Positions 16,394 through 23,836 of a stretch of 42,341 nt of DNA are shown piece after piece. The notes below the pieces were generated by a model. It was not told the origin of the DNA and made no database searches. It saw only the letters and a program-made list of their open reading frames with translations. Source of the stretch: Collinsella aerofaciens (lineage in GTDB: Bacteria; Actinomycetota; Coriobacteriia; Coriobacteriales; Coriobacteriaceae); assembly GCF_005844325.1 (NCBI RefSeq), contig NZ_SPFY01000018.1:1-42341 (forward strand), written 5' to 3'. A program made the translations under genes and the position numbers. Positions within the stretch are counted from its first letter, which is position 1. Each line of letters starts with the position of its first letter.

Positions 16394-16421
16394 TTGATTT
16401 AGACTACTTAAAGTCTATAAT
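16394..16421 (+). promoter_or_regulatory. Sigma-A promoter of the RloAB pair
   Basis: TTGATT at 16394-16399 and a perfect TATAAT at 16416-16421, 16 bases apart. Transcription would begin about 45 bases before the RloA start. The spacer carries a short dyad (AGACT...AGTCT) that could be a repressor site. Confidence 0.7.
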
Positions 16422-16475
16422 CAAAGAAAAACTCTGATATATCTTTTCAAAATAATGAAAGGAATGTTGAGTACC

Positions 16476-17693
16476 ATGCTTTGTCAGTTCACCTTTAAGA
16501 ACTATCGGTCCTATCGCGACGAGGCTGAGCTTTCCATGCAGGCGACGCCGATGAAGGAGTTTGAGCGTTCCCTCATCGAGTGCTCCGACGGGCAGAGTTT
16601 CCTTCCGGTGGCTGCGGTGTACGGGCCCAACGCTGGTGGTAAGTCTAACCTGCTCGAGGCTCTTGATTACGTTCGTTCGGCGGTGGCCAGACCAATTAGA
16701 TTGCTGTCTGCCAGCGCTGATGCGCCAGCGGGTGATCGCCCTTTGATAGCCCGTTGTTCGGCGTTTGAATTTGATGACGTGTCTGCTGCCGAGCCCACCG
16801 AGTTCGAGCTCTATTACCGCGCGGGCGAGCATGAGTACCGCTATGTTCTGTCTGTACACGCCGATGAGATCGTGTCCGAAGGGCTGTGGCGGCGTAAATT
16901 GGGAGCGTCGCGTACGGCGATGCTGTTCGAGCGCGAGGATACAAAGGTTGAACTCGGCCCCACACTGCGTAAGCTTGTGACGGCTGCGAGGTTCAACCCG
17001 AGCCTGCCGTACCTATCGTTCCTTTGCATCAACTTCGATGCGCCGGTGGTCCAGGAGGCGGCCAGCTGGTTTCTCGACGCTGTGTTTCTCAACTACAACA
17101 GTTCCTACCTTGAGCGGATGCTCGAGCAAATGCTCGACGAGGGCGACTCGCGCGAGGTCACGCGTTTTTTGCGCGCCGTTGATGTGCGTATTGATGGCTT
17201 CAGAGTGGAGAGGGCGCCGGAGTGGCGCGGCCAGCGCGTCTTCGTGAGGCACAAGGTGAGGGGCAAGGCGTACGAGCTGCGTTTATCCGAGGAATCTGCC
17301 GGTACCCAGAAGCTCATGGGGTTGGCTGCGTATCTGATGACAGCGCTTGAGCGTGGTGGCACCGTTGTGGTAGACGAGCTCGACGCCAAACTGCACCCGA
17401 AGCTTCTTCGCTATGTGATTCTGCTGTTTAAGGATCCTGAGGTCAATAAGAGTGGCGCGCAGCTCATCTTCTCGTCCCAGGATGTGTCAACCATGCGAAA
17501 CGATGTGTTCCGCCGTGACGAGATATGGTTCGCTGCACGCGGCGAGGGGGAGGCGAGCCAACTGTGGTCTCTCGCCGATATCCACGAGGCAAACGGTAAT
17601 CTGGTAAGCAAGAACGCGGCTTTCGACAAGCAATACCTGTCCGGTCGCTACGGCGCCGATCCGTACCTCACCCGCATCGAGGAGTGGGATTAG
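16476..17693 (+). CDS. RloA-like AAA15-family ATPase (AbiL-type defence system)
   Basis: A 405-residue AAA15/OLD-like ATPase. It begins with FTFKNYRSYRDEAELSM, a family hallmark, and has Walker A GPNAGGKS (50-57), a long insert, an ESAGTQKLMGL signature-like motif and Walker B TVVVDELDAKLHP (about 296-308). The usual switch-histidine motif (TTHD) reads SSQD here. Paired with RloB this matches the two-gene AbiL/RloAB abortive-infection systems of Lactococcus and Campylobacter, where the ATPase is thought to sense or gate the effector. ATG 16476 is preferred on family N-terminus; ATGs at 16455 and 16464 are in frame, and AAAGGA lies at 16458-16463. One base separates it from rloB. Confidence 0.87.
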   Translation: MLCQFTFKNYRSYRDEAELSMQATPMKEFERSLIECSDGQSFLPVAAVYGPNAGGKSNLLEALDYVRSAVARPIRLLSASADAPAGDRPLIARCSAFEFDDVSAAEPTEFELYYRAGEHEYRYVLSVHADEIVSEGLWRRKLGASRTAMLFEREDTKVELGPTLRKLVTAARFNPSLPYLSFLCINFDAPVVQEAASWFLDAVFLNYNSSYLERMLEQMLDEGDSREVTRFLRAVDVRIDGFRVERAPEWRGQRVFVRHKVRGKAYELRLSEESAGTQKLMGLAAYLMTALERGGTVVVDELDAKLHPKLLRYVILLFKDPEVNKSGAQLIFSSQDVSTMRNDVFRRDEIWFAARGEGEASQLWSLADIHEANGNLVSKNAAFDKQYLSGRYGADPYLTRIEEWD

Positions 17694-17694
17694 C

Positions 17695-18363
17695 ATGGTG
17701 GTGAAGAAGTCGAAGGGCTGGCGTAGCGGCAAGCGAGAGGGCCGCTCGCGCATGGTTCAGATGACGCGTCATCTTGTAGTGAGCGAGGGCAAGGAGACCG
17801 AGCCTCGCTACTTTGAGGGCGTGCGTGCGGCGTTGGGCGCGGCGAACGAGCGCAAGGTTGCCATTGTCGTTAAGGGGACCGGCAGACACACGCTTGACCT
17901 GCTTGACTTCGCCGTCGAACACTGTCGCTATGCGCCCGAGACGTTCGATCACGTGTGGCTCGTGTATGACAAGGATGACTTTCCTGCGTCCGACTTTGAT
18001 GCGATGAAGCGCAAATGTGACGAGCTCTCCGATGGTTCGAGGACCTTCCATGCGTTGTGGTCGAACCCCTGCTTCGAGCTGTGGCCGCTTTTGCACTTTC
18101 GCTACACGACCGCGCATATGTCCGCGTCCGACTGCCAGCATGCCCTCGCGCAGGAGATGTCGAAGAACTTGGGCATCGAGTACCGCAAGAACCTGGACGG
18201 GATGTTTGGGGCAGTGGATGATAGGCGAGGCGAAGCATTGGAGCGTGCTGGGCGCCTCGTCGCGTACCATAGGGAACTGGGTAACATTAAGCCATCTGCG
18301 CAAAACCCTGCAACTAAGGTGGGCGAAATTTTCGATGTAATCGGGCCGTATCTGGTTGGATAG
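17695..18363 (+). CDS. rloB: RloB-family protein (Toprim-like effector of the AbiL-type system)
   Basis: A 222-residue RloB-family protein. It shows the Toprim-like acidic motif in VVSEGKETEPRYFEG, the paired aspartates in LVYDKDDF, and the diagnostic SNPCFELWPLLHF. RloB proteins are predicted nucleases that act with an AAA15 ATPase in abortive infection. The basic N-terminus (KKSKGWRSGKREGRSR) is typical. The ATG follows the RloA stop after one base, so the two are one operon. The length is normal for the family and all expected motifs are present, so the system looks intact. No terminator directly follows; the next candidate is at 18521. Confidence 0.88.
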   Translation: MVVKKSKGWRSGKREGRSRMVQMTRHLVVSEGKETEPRYFEGVRAALGAANERKVAIVVKGTGRHTLDLLDFAVEHCRYAPETFDHVWLVYDKDDFPASDFDAMKRKCDELSDGSRTFHALWSNPCFELWPLLHFRYTTAHMSASDCQHALAQEMSKNLGIEYRKNLDGMFGAVDDRRGEALERAGRLVAYHRELGNIKPSAQNPATKVGEIFDVIGPYLVG

Positions 18364-18454
18364 CCGAGTTCGATCGGGCTCGATAGGTCTGGAGATTCAT
18401 GAAAGATGTTGTTTTGGGCTGCCTGCCGTTTTTAACTGGATTGACCTTTTGGGA

Positions 18455-18556
18455 CCCTATAGGAGACTAGGGCGAATCTAGCGGTATTGACGCAACCAAC
18501 CTACGGGCCTGCGTCCTACAGAAAGGCGGTTGTTTTCCGGATGGCCGCCTTTCTTC
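18455..18556 (+). ncRNA. Candidate structured RNA ending in a terminator
   Basis: The 315-bp gap after rloB holds a series of short stems: CCCTA/TAGGG (18455-18472), GACGCA/TGCGTC (18489-18515) and the terminator stem at 18521-18553. The order of stems followed by a terminator and then a gene is how riboswitches and small RNAs look, but no class could be assigned. A TTGACC at 18441 could be its -35 element. Nothing else was recognised in 18364-18678. Confidence 0.3.
18521..18556 (+). terminator. Rho-independent terminator
   Basis: A 9-bp stem, GAAAGGCGG pairing with CCGCCTTTC, with a 15-base loop and a modest T-rich tail (TTTCTTC). It separates the RloAB operon from the Abi-HTH gene. Confidence 0.65.
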
Positions 18557-18678
18557 ATTACGCCTATGAAGAGAGGCTTTATTGAAGAGTATTCGGCGTA
18601 ACAGTCATATCTAGGTGATTCGCCCAGTTAAACGCTCTTACATAGTATCTCGAGCCAATCAGCGCGAACGGAGATCTA

Positions 18679-19350
18679 ATGGCCGCCGCTAATACAAAGC
18701 CGTGGCTTACGGCGTCCGAGCAGATTGACCGTCTCAAATCGAGAGGTGTCCATTTCTTGCTGATGAGCGAAGACGATGCCAGAGCTTACCTGGAAAAGAA
18801 CAGCATCTATTTTCGTCTGCGTGCTTATCGACTTGGGTTTCCTAAAGTTGAGAAGGGAAATCGCAAGGGAGAGTATGCAAATCTAGACTTTTACGCGGAA
18901 ACGGAAACGAGCGATACCCGTGCCTATGAGCAAGCACTAGATATTGAGTATATTGTTCATCGCGAGATGCAGCGCTCGGGCTTGAGTAAAAGCGAGCTGA
19001 CAAAACGTATGGGCGTGAGTCTTCAGTCGCTTTCGAAATTGTTGAATTCTCAGCCCAACATGACGCTGAAAACGGTCACAAAGTTTGAGCTTGCGTTGGG
19101 TATCAAAATCATTCCTCAGGTCATTTCCGGTTATTCGAATGAGGCACCGTTTTTTCTCTCCAATGCGATTTCCATGGCGTATGGTCACGCTAAGAGATAT
19201 CTGATGGTCGTTACTGGACTTTCGCCCATGGGGGCTTTGACGCTGCCGGCAATTCTTCCTTCGGAATTGGCAGTGGACAGCGATACGTCTTTCCAAAGTG
19301 AGTTAGTTGTTTTCGAGTTGGATTTTGCATGCCACTGTGTGCAAATGTAA
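18679..19350 (+). CDS. Chimeric protein: Abi_2 (AbiD/F-like) N-terminus joined to an XRE helix-turn-helix domain
   Basis: A 223-residue protein. Residues 7-71 match the start of Abi_2/AbiD-AbiF abortive-infection proteins: KPWLTASEQIDRLKSRGV, YFRLRAYRLGF and GEYANLDF. In the family this is followed by a long helical domain with AYL and LDIEH-type motifs. Here the sequence instead passes within about 15 residues into an XRE antitoxin-like HTH: QALDIEYIVHREMQRSGLS, LTKRMGVSLQSLSKLLN, MTLKTVTKFELALGIKI (about 86-144). The last 75 residues are unrecognised. It could be a natural autoregulated variant or a recombination product joining an abi gene to an antitoxin gene. GGAG lies 5-6 bases upstream of the ATG. 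A strong terminator follows at 19355. Confidence 0.75.
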   Translation: MAAANTKPWLTASEQIDRLKSRGVHFLLMSEDDARAYLEKNSIYFRLRAYRLGFPKVEKGNRKGEYANLDFYAETETSDTRAYEQALDIEYIVHREMQRSGLSKSELTKRMGVSLQSLSKLLNSQPNMTLKTVTKFELALGIKIIPQVISGYSNEAPFFLSNAISMAYGHAKRYLMVVTGLSPMGALTLPAILPSELAVDSDTSFQSELVVFELDFACHCVQM

Positions 19351-19354
19351 CGGG

Positions 19355-19392
19355 GTGCCGAATCGGCAGTTTAACTGATTCGGCACTTATAT
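19355..19392 (+). terminator. Rho-independent terminator after the Abi-HTH gene
   Basis: A 10-bp stem, GTGCCGAATC pairing with GATTCGGCAC, with an extra inner AGT/ACT pairing and a tail TTATATTT. It isolates the island from the sucrose genes. Confidence 0.85.
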
Positions 19393-19526
19393 TTCGAAGT
19401 TTTTAGTTGAAGCCCTGCGATGCCCGTGCTACGACAGCTAAATTGACCGTGACGTCCTGTCTTGCGACACGCATGTCGCTCCGCATGGGTATCATGGTGA
19501 AAGCGATTTCAATGACAGGGGTGCTC

Positions 19527-20507
19527 GTGGTAAAGATGAAAGATGTGGCCGAGCTGGCGGGCGTTTCGAGCGCCGCCGTCTCGCGCTACCTCAACGGTGG
19601 ATATATCTCGGCGGACAAGGCCGAGCGCATTAAGCATGCAATCGAGCTGACCGGATACGTGCGGTCCAGTCAGGCTCGCGCGCTGCGCACCGGTTCCACC
19701 AAGCTCATTGGCGTCATCGTACCTAAGATCAACTCCGAATCCGTGAGCCGCATTACCGCCGGTATTGGCCAGGTGCTCGGTCGTCGTGGCTACCAGATGC
19801 TCCTTGCCAACACCGACAACGCGGCCGATCGTGAGCTCGAATACCTCGATTTATTCCAAAACCACCCGGTCGATGGCATTGTGCTGGTGGCAACCATGAT
19901 CACCGACGAGCACCGTCGCGCGATTGAGTCGTGCCGCGTGCCCATTGTGTTGATCGGCCAACATGTCGAGGGCGCGGCATGTGTCTATCACGACGATTAC
20001 GAGGCTGCCTTTGAGCTGGGCCATGCGCTTGCGGGTCGCTTGGATGGCAAGATTGCCTACATCGGAGTTACGGATGAGGACCGCGCGGCCGGTTTCGACC
20101 GTCGTCGAGGTTTTGAGGCCGGCTTGCGCGCCGCGGGCAACCCGCTCGATGCCGCCTTGATTCGCCTGGGCTCGTTTACGCTCGACTCAGGCTATGGTGC
20201 GGCGCGTGAGCTGCTTTCCGTCGCTCCCGATGTTTCGTTTATCGCCTGCGCGACCGATACCATGGCGGCGGGCGCGCTGCGTGCCATCGATGAGGTTCGC
20301 GGCATGGGCGAGGGTATACACCGCGTGAGTGGTTTTGGCGACAACGCGTTTTTGCGCGCGCTGACGGGCGGCATTCCCACCGTGCATTATGGCTACCTGA
20401 CCAGTGGCGTCGAGGCGACCAATATGTTGCTCAATACGCTCGATGGCGAGGAAGGGGAGAGCGGTCTCAAGACGCTCAAACTTGGGCATCAGCTCATGAA
20501 TGTCTAG
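19527..20507 (+). CDS. scrR: LacI-family repressor of the sucrose genes (ScrR-like)
   Basis: A 326-residue LacI-family regulator. The HTH and hinge read MKDVAELAGVSSAAVSRYLN then YISADKAERIKHAIELTGY. The periplasmic-binding-protein-like core starts at LIGVIVPKINSESV, and later FIACATDTMAAGAL marks the second lobe. It is expected to bind the two palindromes before the EIIBC gene and release them on sensing sucrose-6-phosphate or fructose, as in other ScrR proteins. The GTG at 19527 is chosen because AGGGG lies 5 bases upstream; an ATG at 19536 lacks a ribosome site, and upstream in-frame starts would add an unnatural tail. Substrate assignment comes from the adjacent scrA and scrB. Confidence 0.85.
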   Translation: MVKMKDVAELAGVSSAAVSRYLNGGYISADKAERIKHAIELTGYVRSSQARALRTGSTKLIGVIVPKINSESVSRITAGIGQVLGRRGYQMLLANTDNAADRELEYLDLFQNHPVDGIVLVATMITDEHRRAIESCRVPIVLIGQHVEGAACVYHDDYEAAFELGHALAGRLDGKIAYIGVTDEDRAAGFDRRRGFEAGLRAAGNPLDAALIRLGSFTLDSGYGAARELLSVAPDVSFIACATDTMAAGALRAIDEVRGMGEGIHRVSGFGDNAFLRALTGGIPTVHYGYLTSGVEATNMLLNTLDGEEGESGLKTLKLGHQLMNV

Positions 20508-20595
20508 GCCTTGGACGCGTCTGCCTGCCTTTGAGTCCCCAGTTTTTGTCTCAAAACTACCATTCGCCGGCTATTTCGTACCGTTCACCCTACTA

Positions 20596-20635
20596 TGAAA
20601 ACGATTACACACATATGAAACTGAAATCGATTACA
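20596..20635 (+). promoter_or_regulatory. Paired LacI-type operators before the sucrose PTS gene
   Basis: Two nearly identical 14-bp palindromes, TGAAAACGATTACA at 20596-20609 and TGAAATCGATTACA at 20622-20635, with centres 26 bases apart. Consensus TGwAATCGATTwCA is the kind of site bound by LacI-family dimers, and the adjacent scrR is the natural candidate. They lie 57-96 bases before the EIIBC start. Promoter hexamers were not clear. Confidence 0.75.
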
Positions 20636-20691
20636 GTGTAAGTGTCAAAGATGGCCGGGTGCACGTGCGCCCGTTGGAGGAAGGGGAAGTC

Positions 20692-22092
20692 ATGGACTAC
20701 CGCAAATCAGCCCAAGAGGTGCTCGACAATATCGGTGGCGCCGACAACGTCGTCTCTGCCGCGCATTGCGCCACGCGTTTGCGCCTGGTGATTGCCGATA
20801 ACGCGAAGGTTAACAAGGAGGCCCTCGAGAATATCGACGGCGCCAAGGGCGTCTTTGAGGCTCAGGGCCAGCTCCAGATTATTTTTGGCACCGGCACCGT
20901 CAACAAGGTCTACGAAGAGTTCATTGCGCTCAGCGGAGTCGAGGCTGCCACCAAGGCCGAGGCCAAGGAGGCCGCGGCACAGCAGCAGAACATCTTTATG
21001 CGTGCCATTAAGGTGCTCGGCGACGTCTTTGTCCCCATCATCCCCGCCATCGTGGCTTCGGGTCTGCTGCTGGGCATTATGAGCGCCCTCAACTTTATGG
21101 CCTCCAACGGCTTTATCGCGCTCGACACCAATAACTTTATCTACAAGATTGCCGACCTGGTCTCGGGTACGTCCTTTGGCATCCTGCAGATCCTGATTGG
21201 CTACTCCGCGGCCAAGGCTTTCGGCGCTAATCCGTACCTGGGCGCCGTCGTCGGCGGCGCGTTCATCAACTCCTCGCTGCAGAGCGCCTACACGGTCGCC
21301 TCCGAGGGCGTGCAGACCATGGTCACCGTCATCCCCGGCGTGTACAGCTTTGAGTGGGTTGGCTATCAGGGCCACGTCATCCCCATCGTCATCGCTTGCG
21401 CGATCCTTGCCTTCCTCGAGAAGCGTCTGCACAAGATCGTTCCCGAGATGTTCGACCTCTTTGTAACCCCGCTTGTCTCCGTGTTCGTGACCGTGCTCGT
21501 GACGCTTATCGCCGTCGGTCCCGTCTTTGTGTGGGCCGAGAATGCCGTCCTCGGTCTGATCCAGGCTCTGCTCACCCTGCCCTTTGGCATCGGTTCCTTT
21601 ATCGTCGGCCTGTTCTATGCCCCCACGGTCGTCACCGGTATTCACCAGATGTACACCGCCATCGACCTGGGCCAGCTTGCCCAGTACGGCGTGACCTATT
21701 GGCTGCCCATTGCCAGTGCCGCCAACATCGCCCAGGGCGGCGCCGCGCTTGCAGTTGCCTTTAAGACCCACGATGCCAAGATCAAGGGCCTAGCGCTTCC
21801 TTCGGCTCTGTCCGCCTTCATGGGTATTACCGAGCCTGCCATCTTTGGTGTGAACCTGCGCTTCTTTAAGCCCTTCATCGCTGGCTGCATCGGCGGCGGC
21901 TGCGGCGCCCTGGTCTGCGCGCTCACCTCGCTCGCCGCTTCCGGTACGGGCGTTACGGGTATCTTCGGTATCCTGCTGTGCCTGGCCCAGCCCGTGCAGT
22001 ACGCGATCATGTTTGCGGTCGCCGCGCTGGTTTCCTTTGGCGTCTCGTTTGTCCTGTACAAGGACGAGCCCAAGGCTTCCGAGCAGGCCTAA
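20692..22092 (+). CDS. scrA: PTS sucrose-specific EIIBC component
   Basis: A 466-residue phosphotransferase permease that imports sucrose and phosphorylates it to sucrose-6-phosphate. The EIIB domain is N-terminal, with phospho-accepting C26 in SAAHCATRLRLV. An EAKEAAAQQ linker leads to the EIIC domain with about ten membrane segments and the sugar-binding GITEPAIFGVNL near residue 380. There is no EIIA domain, so a glucose-type EIIA elsewhere must supply phosphate. The ATG at 20692 has a strong GGAGGAAGGGG before it and matches the family N-terminus. Specificity for sucrose rather than another disaccharide rests on the next gene. Confidence 0.9.
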   Translation: MDYRKSAQEVLDNIGGADNVVSAAHCATRLRLVIADNAKVNKEALENIDGAKGVFEAQGQLQIIFGTGTVNKVYEEFIALSGVEAATKAEAKEAAAQQQNIFMRAIKVLGDVFVPIIPAIVASGLLLGIMSALNFMASNGFIALDTNNFIYKIADLVSGTSFGILQILIGYSAAKAFGANPYLGAVVGGAFINSSLQSAYTVASEGVQTMVTVIPGVYSFEWVGYQGHVIPIVIACAILAFLEKRLHKIVPEMFDLFVTPLVSVFVTVLVTLIAVGPVFVWAENAVLGLIQALLTLPFGIGSFIVGLFYAPTVVTGIHQMYTAIDLGQLAQYGVTYWLPIASAANIAQGGAALAVAFKTHDAKIKGLALPSALSAFMGITEPAIFGVNLRFFKPFIAGCIGGGCGALVCALTSLAASGTGVTGIFGILLCLAQPVQYAIMFAVAALVSFGVSFVLYKDEPKASEQA

Positions 22093-22111
22093 GAGCTTTT
22101 GATTGAAGGGT

Positions 22112-22139
22112 GCCCGCGGGTTGTATGCTCGCGGGCGTT
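22112..22139 (+). terminator. Hairpin between scrA and scrB, possible partial terminator
   Basis: A GC-rich stem GCCCGCG pairing with CGCGGGC, with an 11-base loop and only three T after it. It may lower transcription into scrB or stabilise the scrA message. Confidence 0.55.
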
Positions 22140-22198
22140 TCCCGTATCCGGTGTCGATCTCTGGCGCCTTGTTACTTTCGATCCGTTAGGACTTTGAT

Positions 22199-23740
22199 AT
22201 GTCTAATGCACTTGGCCGCGACCTTGCAAAGCTGGTTGCCGCTGTTGACGCTGCCGCCTCTGAGTGCGGCCATGGCGCGTATGGCCAGCGCTTCCATATT
22301 ATGCCGCCGGCGGGCTGGCTCAACGACCCCAACGGTCTTTGCCAAGCGGGCGGCGTGTTTCACGCGTACTTCCAGTATGCCCCGTTTGATGTGAACGGTG
22401 GCGTAAAGATGTGGGGCCATGCCACAAGCCGCGACCTTATGAACTGGGAATATGTTGGCGCCCCGCTGCTGCCCGACGAGCCGTTCGATTGCCATGGCGT
22501 GTATTCAGGCTCCGCGCTTGCCGAGGACGGCTGCATTCGCGTGCTCTATACGGGCAACGTTAAGCTTTCCGATGCGGACGGCACGTACGACTACGTCAAT
22601 ACCGGCCGTCGCGCCGATACTGTTTATGTCGAGAGCGTTGATGGCCTTGCCGGTCGGGAGTTCAGCCAAAAGCGCGTGGTGCTGGCGTCCGATGATTATC
22701 CCGAGGATTTGACCTGCCACGTGCGTGACCCCAAGGTGTGGCGCGATGATGACGGGCGTTACCACATGGTGCTGGGCGCGCGTCGTCGCGTGGATGGGCC
22801 GCATGTCGATAGTCGATTTTGCGCCATGCACGGCGAGGGTGCCGGGCGCGATGTGGGCGAGATCCTGGTGTATGGCTCGGCCGATATGCTGAGTTGGGAG
22901 CTCGAGAGTCGTGTGTCTACGCCCGAGCGCTTTGGCTTTATGTGGGAGTGCCCGGGATACCTTGAGCTTGAGCCGGATGGCGGTGTACCGGCGAAGTGGC
23001 TGTCCTTCTCTCCCCAGGGTCTTGAGGGCGGTCGTTGGGACCGCGGCAATGTGTATGCAGCGGGCTACATGCCTGTAACGGGCGACATTACGGGTGGCAA
23101 TGACGCTTATGAGCTGGGCGAGTTCCGCCTGTGGGATGCCGGCTTTGATTTCTACGCGCCGCAGGAGTTTACGTCCGAGGATGGTCGCCACATTCTGATC
23201 GGCTGGATGGGCATGCCCGATGAGCCGACCTATGACAACGCACCGACTCTGGTGGCGGGCTGGCAGCACTGCATGACGGTGCCGCGCGAGCTTACGGCCG
23301 GTGACGGCGGCGTGGTGCTGCAACAACCGGCTCGCGAGATCGAGCACCATTATGCCTCGGTGCGTGTGGGGGAGGGCTCGTTGGAGGTTGCAGGCGATAC
23401 CTGCTTTGACGTTGTTGCCGACGGTGTCGACGGCGCGTTTACCGCGACCGTTGATAGCGAGCTTAAGCTGGCGTTTATTCCCGCCGAGGGCGAACTGCCC
23501 TCGCGCTTTGAGATGCGATTTACCGATGAGGGTCGCGCTTCTGCCGGCTGCGGTCGTACCGTGCGCTGGGAGCCCGTCAACGAGGTTCGTAACGTGCGCA
23601 TTGTTGGCGATGTCTCGTCGGTCGAGGTGTTTGTGAACGATGGCGCGCTCGTGTTTTCGACGCGCATCTATCCCGAGACCTATGGCGTGTCCGTTGATGC
23701 TCCGGGTGCGAGCGTGACCTACCACGCGCTCAACATCTAG
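22199..23740 (+). CDS. scrB: Sucrose-6-phosphate hydrolase (GH32)
   Basis: A 513-residue glycoside hydrolase of family 32 that splits sucrose-6-phosphate into glucose-6-phosphate and fructose in the cytoplasm. All three catalytic motifs are visible: WLNDPNG with nucleophile D43, RDPKVW with transition-state stabiliser D177, and MWECPG with acid/base E250. The five-bladed propeller is followed by the C-terminal beta-sandwich (EVFVNDGALVFSTRIYPE). There is no signal peptide, consistent with a PTS-delivered substrate. The ribosome site is weak (TTAGGA). The gene ends the sucrose cassette and is followed by a strong terminator. Confidence 0.92.
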   Translation: MSNALGRDLAKLVAAVDAAASECGHGAYGQRFHIMPPAGWLNDPNGLCQAGGVFHAYFQYAPFDVNGGVKMWGHATSRDLMNWEYVGAPLLPDEPFDCHGVYSGSALAEDGCIRVLYTGNVKLSDADGTYDYVNTGRRADTVYVESVDGLAGREFSQKRVVLASDDYPEDLTCHVRDPKVWRDDDGRYHMVLGARRRVDGPHVDSRFCAMHGEGAGRDVGEILVYGSADMLSWELESRVSTPERFGFMWECPGYLELEPDGGVPAKWLSFSPQGLEGGRWDRGNVYAAGYMPVTGDITGGNDAYELGEFRLWDAGFDFYAPQEFTSEDGRHILIGWMGMPDEPTYDNAPTLVAGWQHCMTVPRELTAGDGGVVLQQPAREIEHHYASVRVGEGSLEVAGDTCFDVVADGVDGAFTATVDSELKLAFIPAEGELPSRFEMRFTDEGRASAGCGRTVRWEPVNEVRNVRIVGDVSSVEVFVNDGALVFSTRIYPETYGVSVDAPGASVTYHALNI

Positions 23741-23778
23741 GCGATTCGTCGCATATCGGCGCTATACTGCAGCCGTTG

Positions 23779-23814
23779 CCCACGATGCGGGGAACATCCG
23801 TATCGTGGGTTTTT
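23779..23814 (+). terminator. Rho-independent terminator after scrB
   Basis: Stem CCCACGAT pairing with ATCGTGGG, extended by an inner CGG/CCG, then five T. A possible TATACT -10 element at 23763-23768 lies just before it, so the hairpin may instead sit in the leader of the next gene and act as an attenuator. Confidence 0.8.
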
Positions 23815-23836
23815 GTTTCTGAAGGGACGGTACCGT

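Noticed and set aside
18440-18560. GEMM-type c-di-GMP riboswitch
   Set aside because: Short sequence similarities occur in the right order, but the required helices cannot be drawn convincingly.
20707-21771. Long antisense open frames in scrA, guaB, leuS and nusA
   Set aside because: Shadows of strongly biased coding sequence; no ribosome sites or family motifs.
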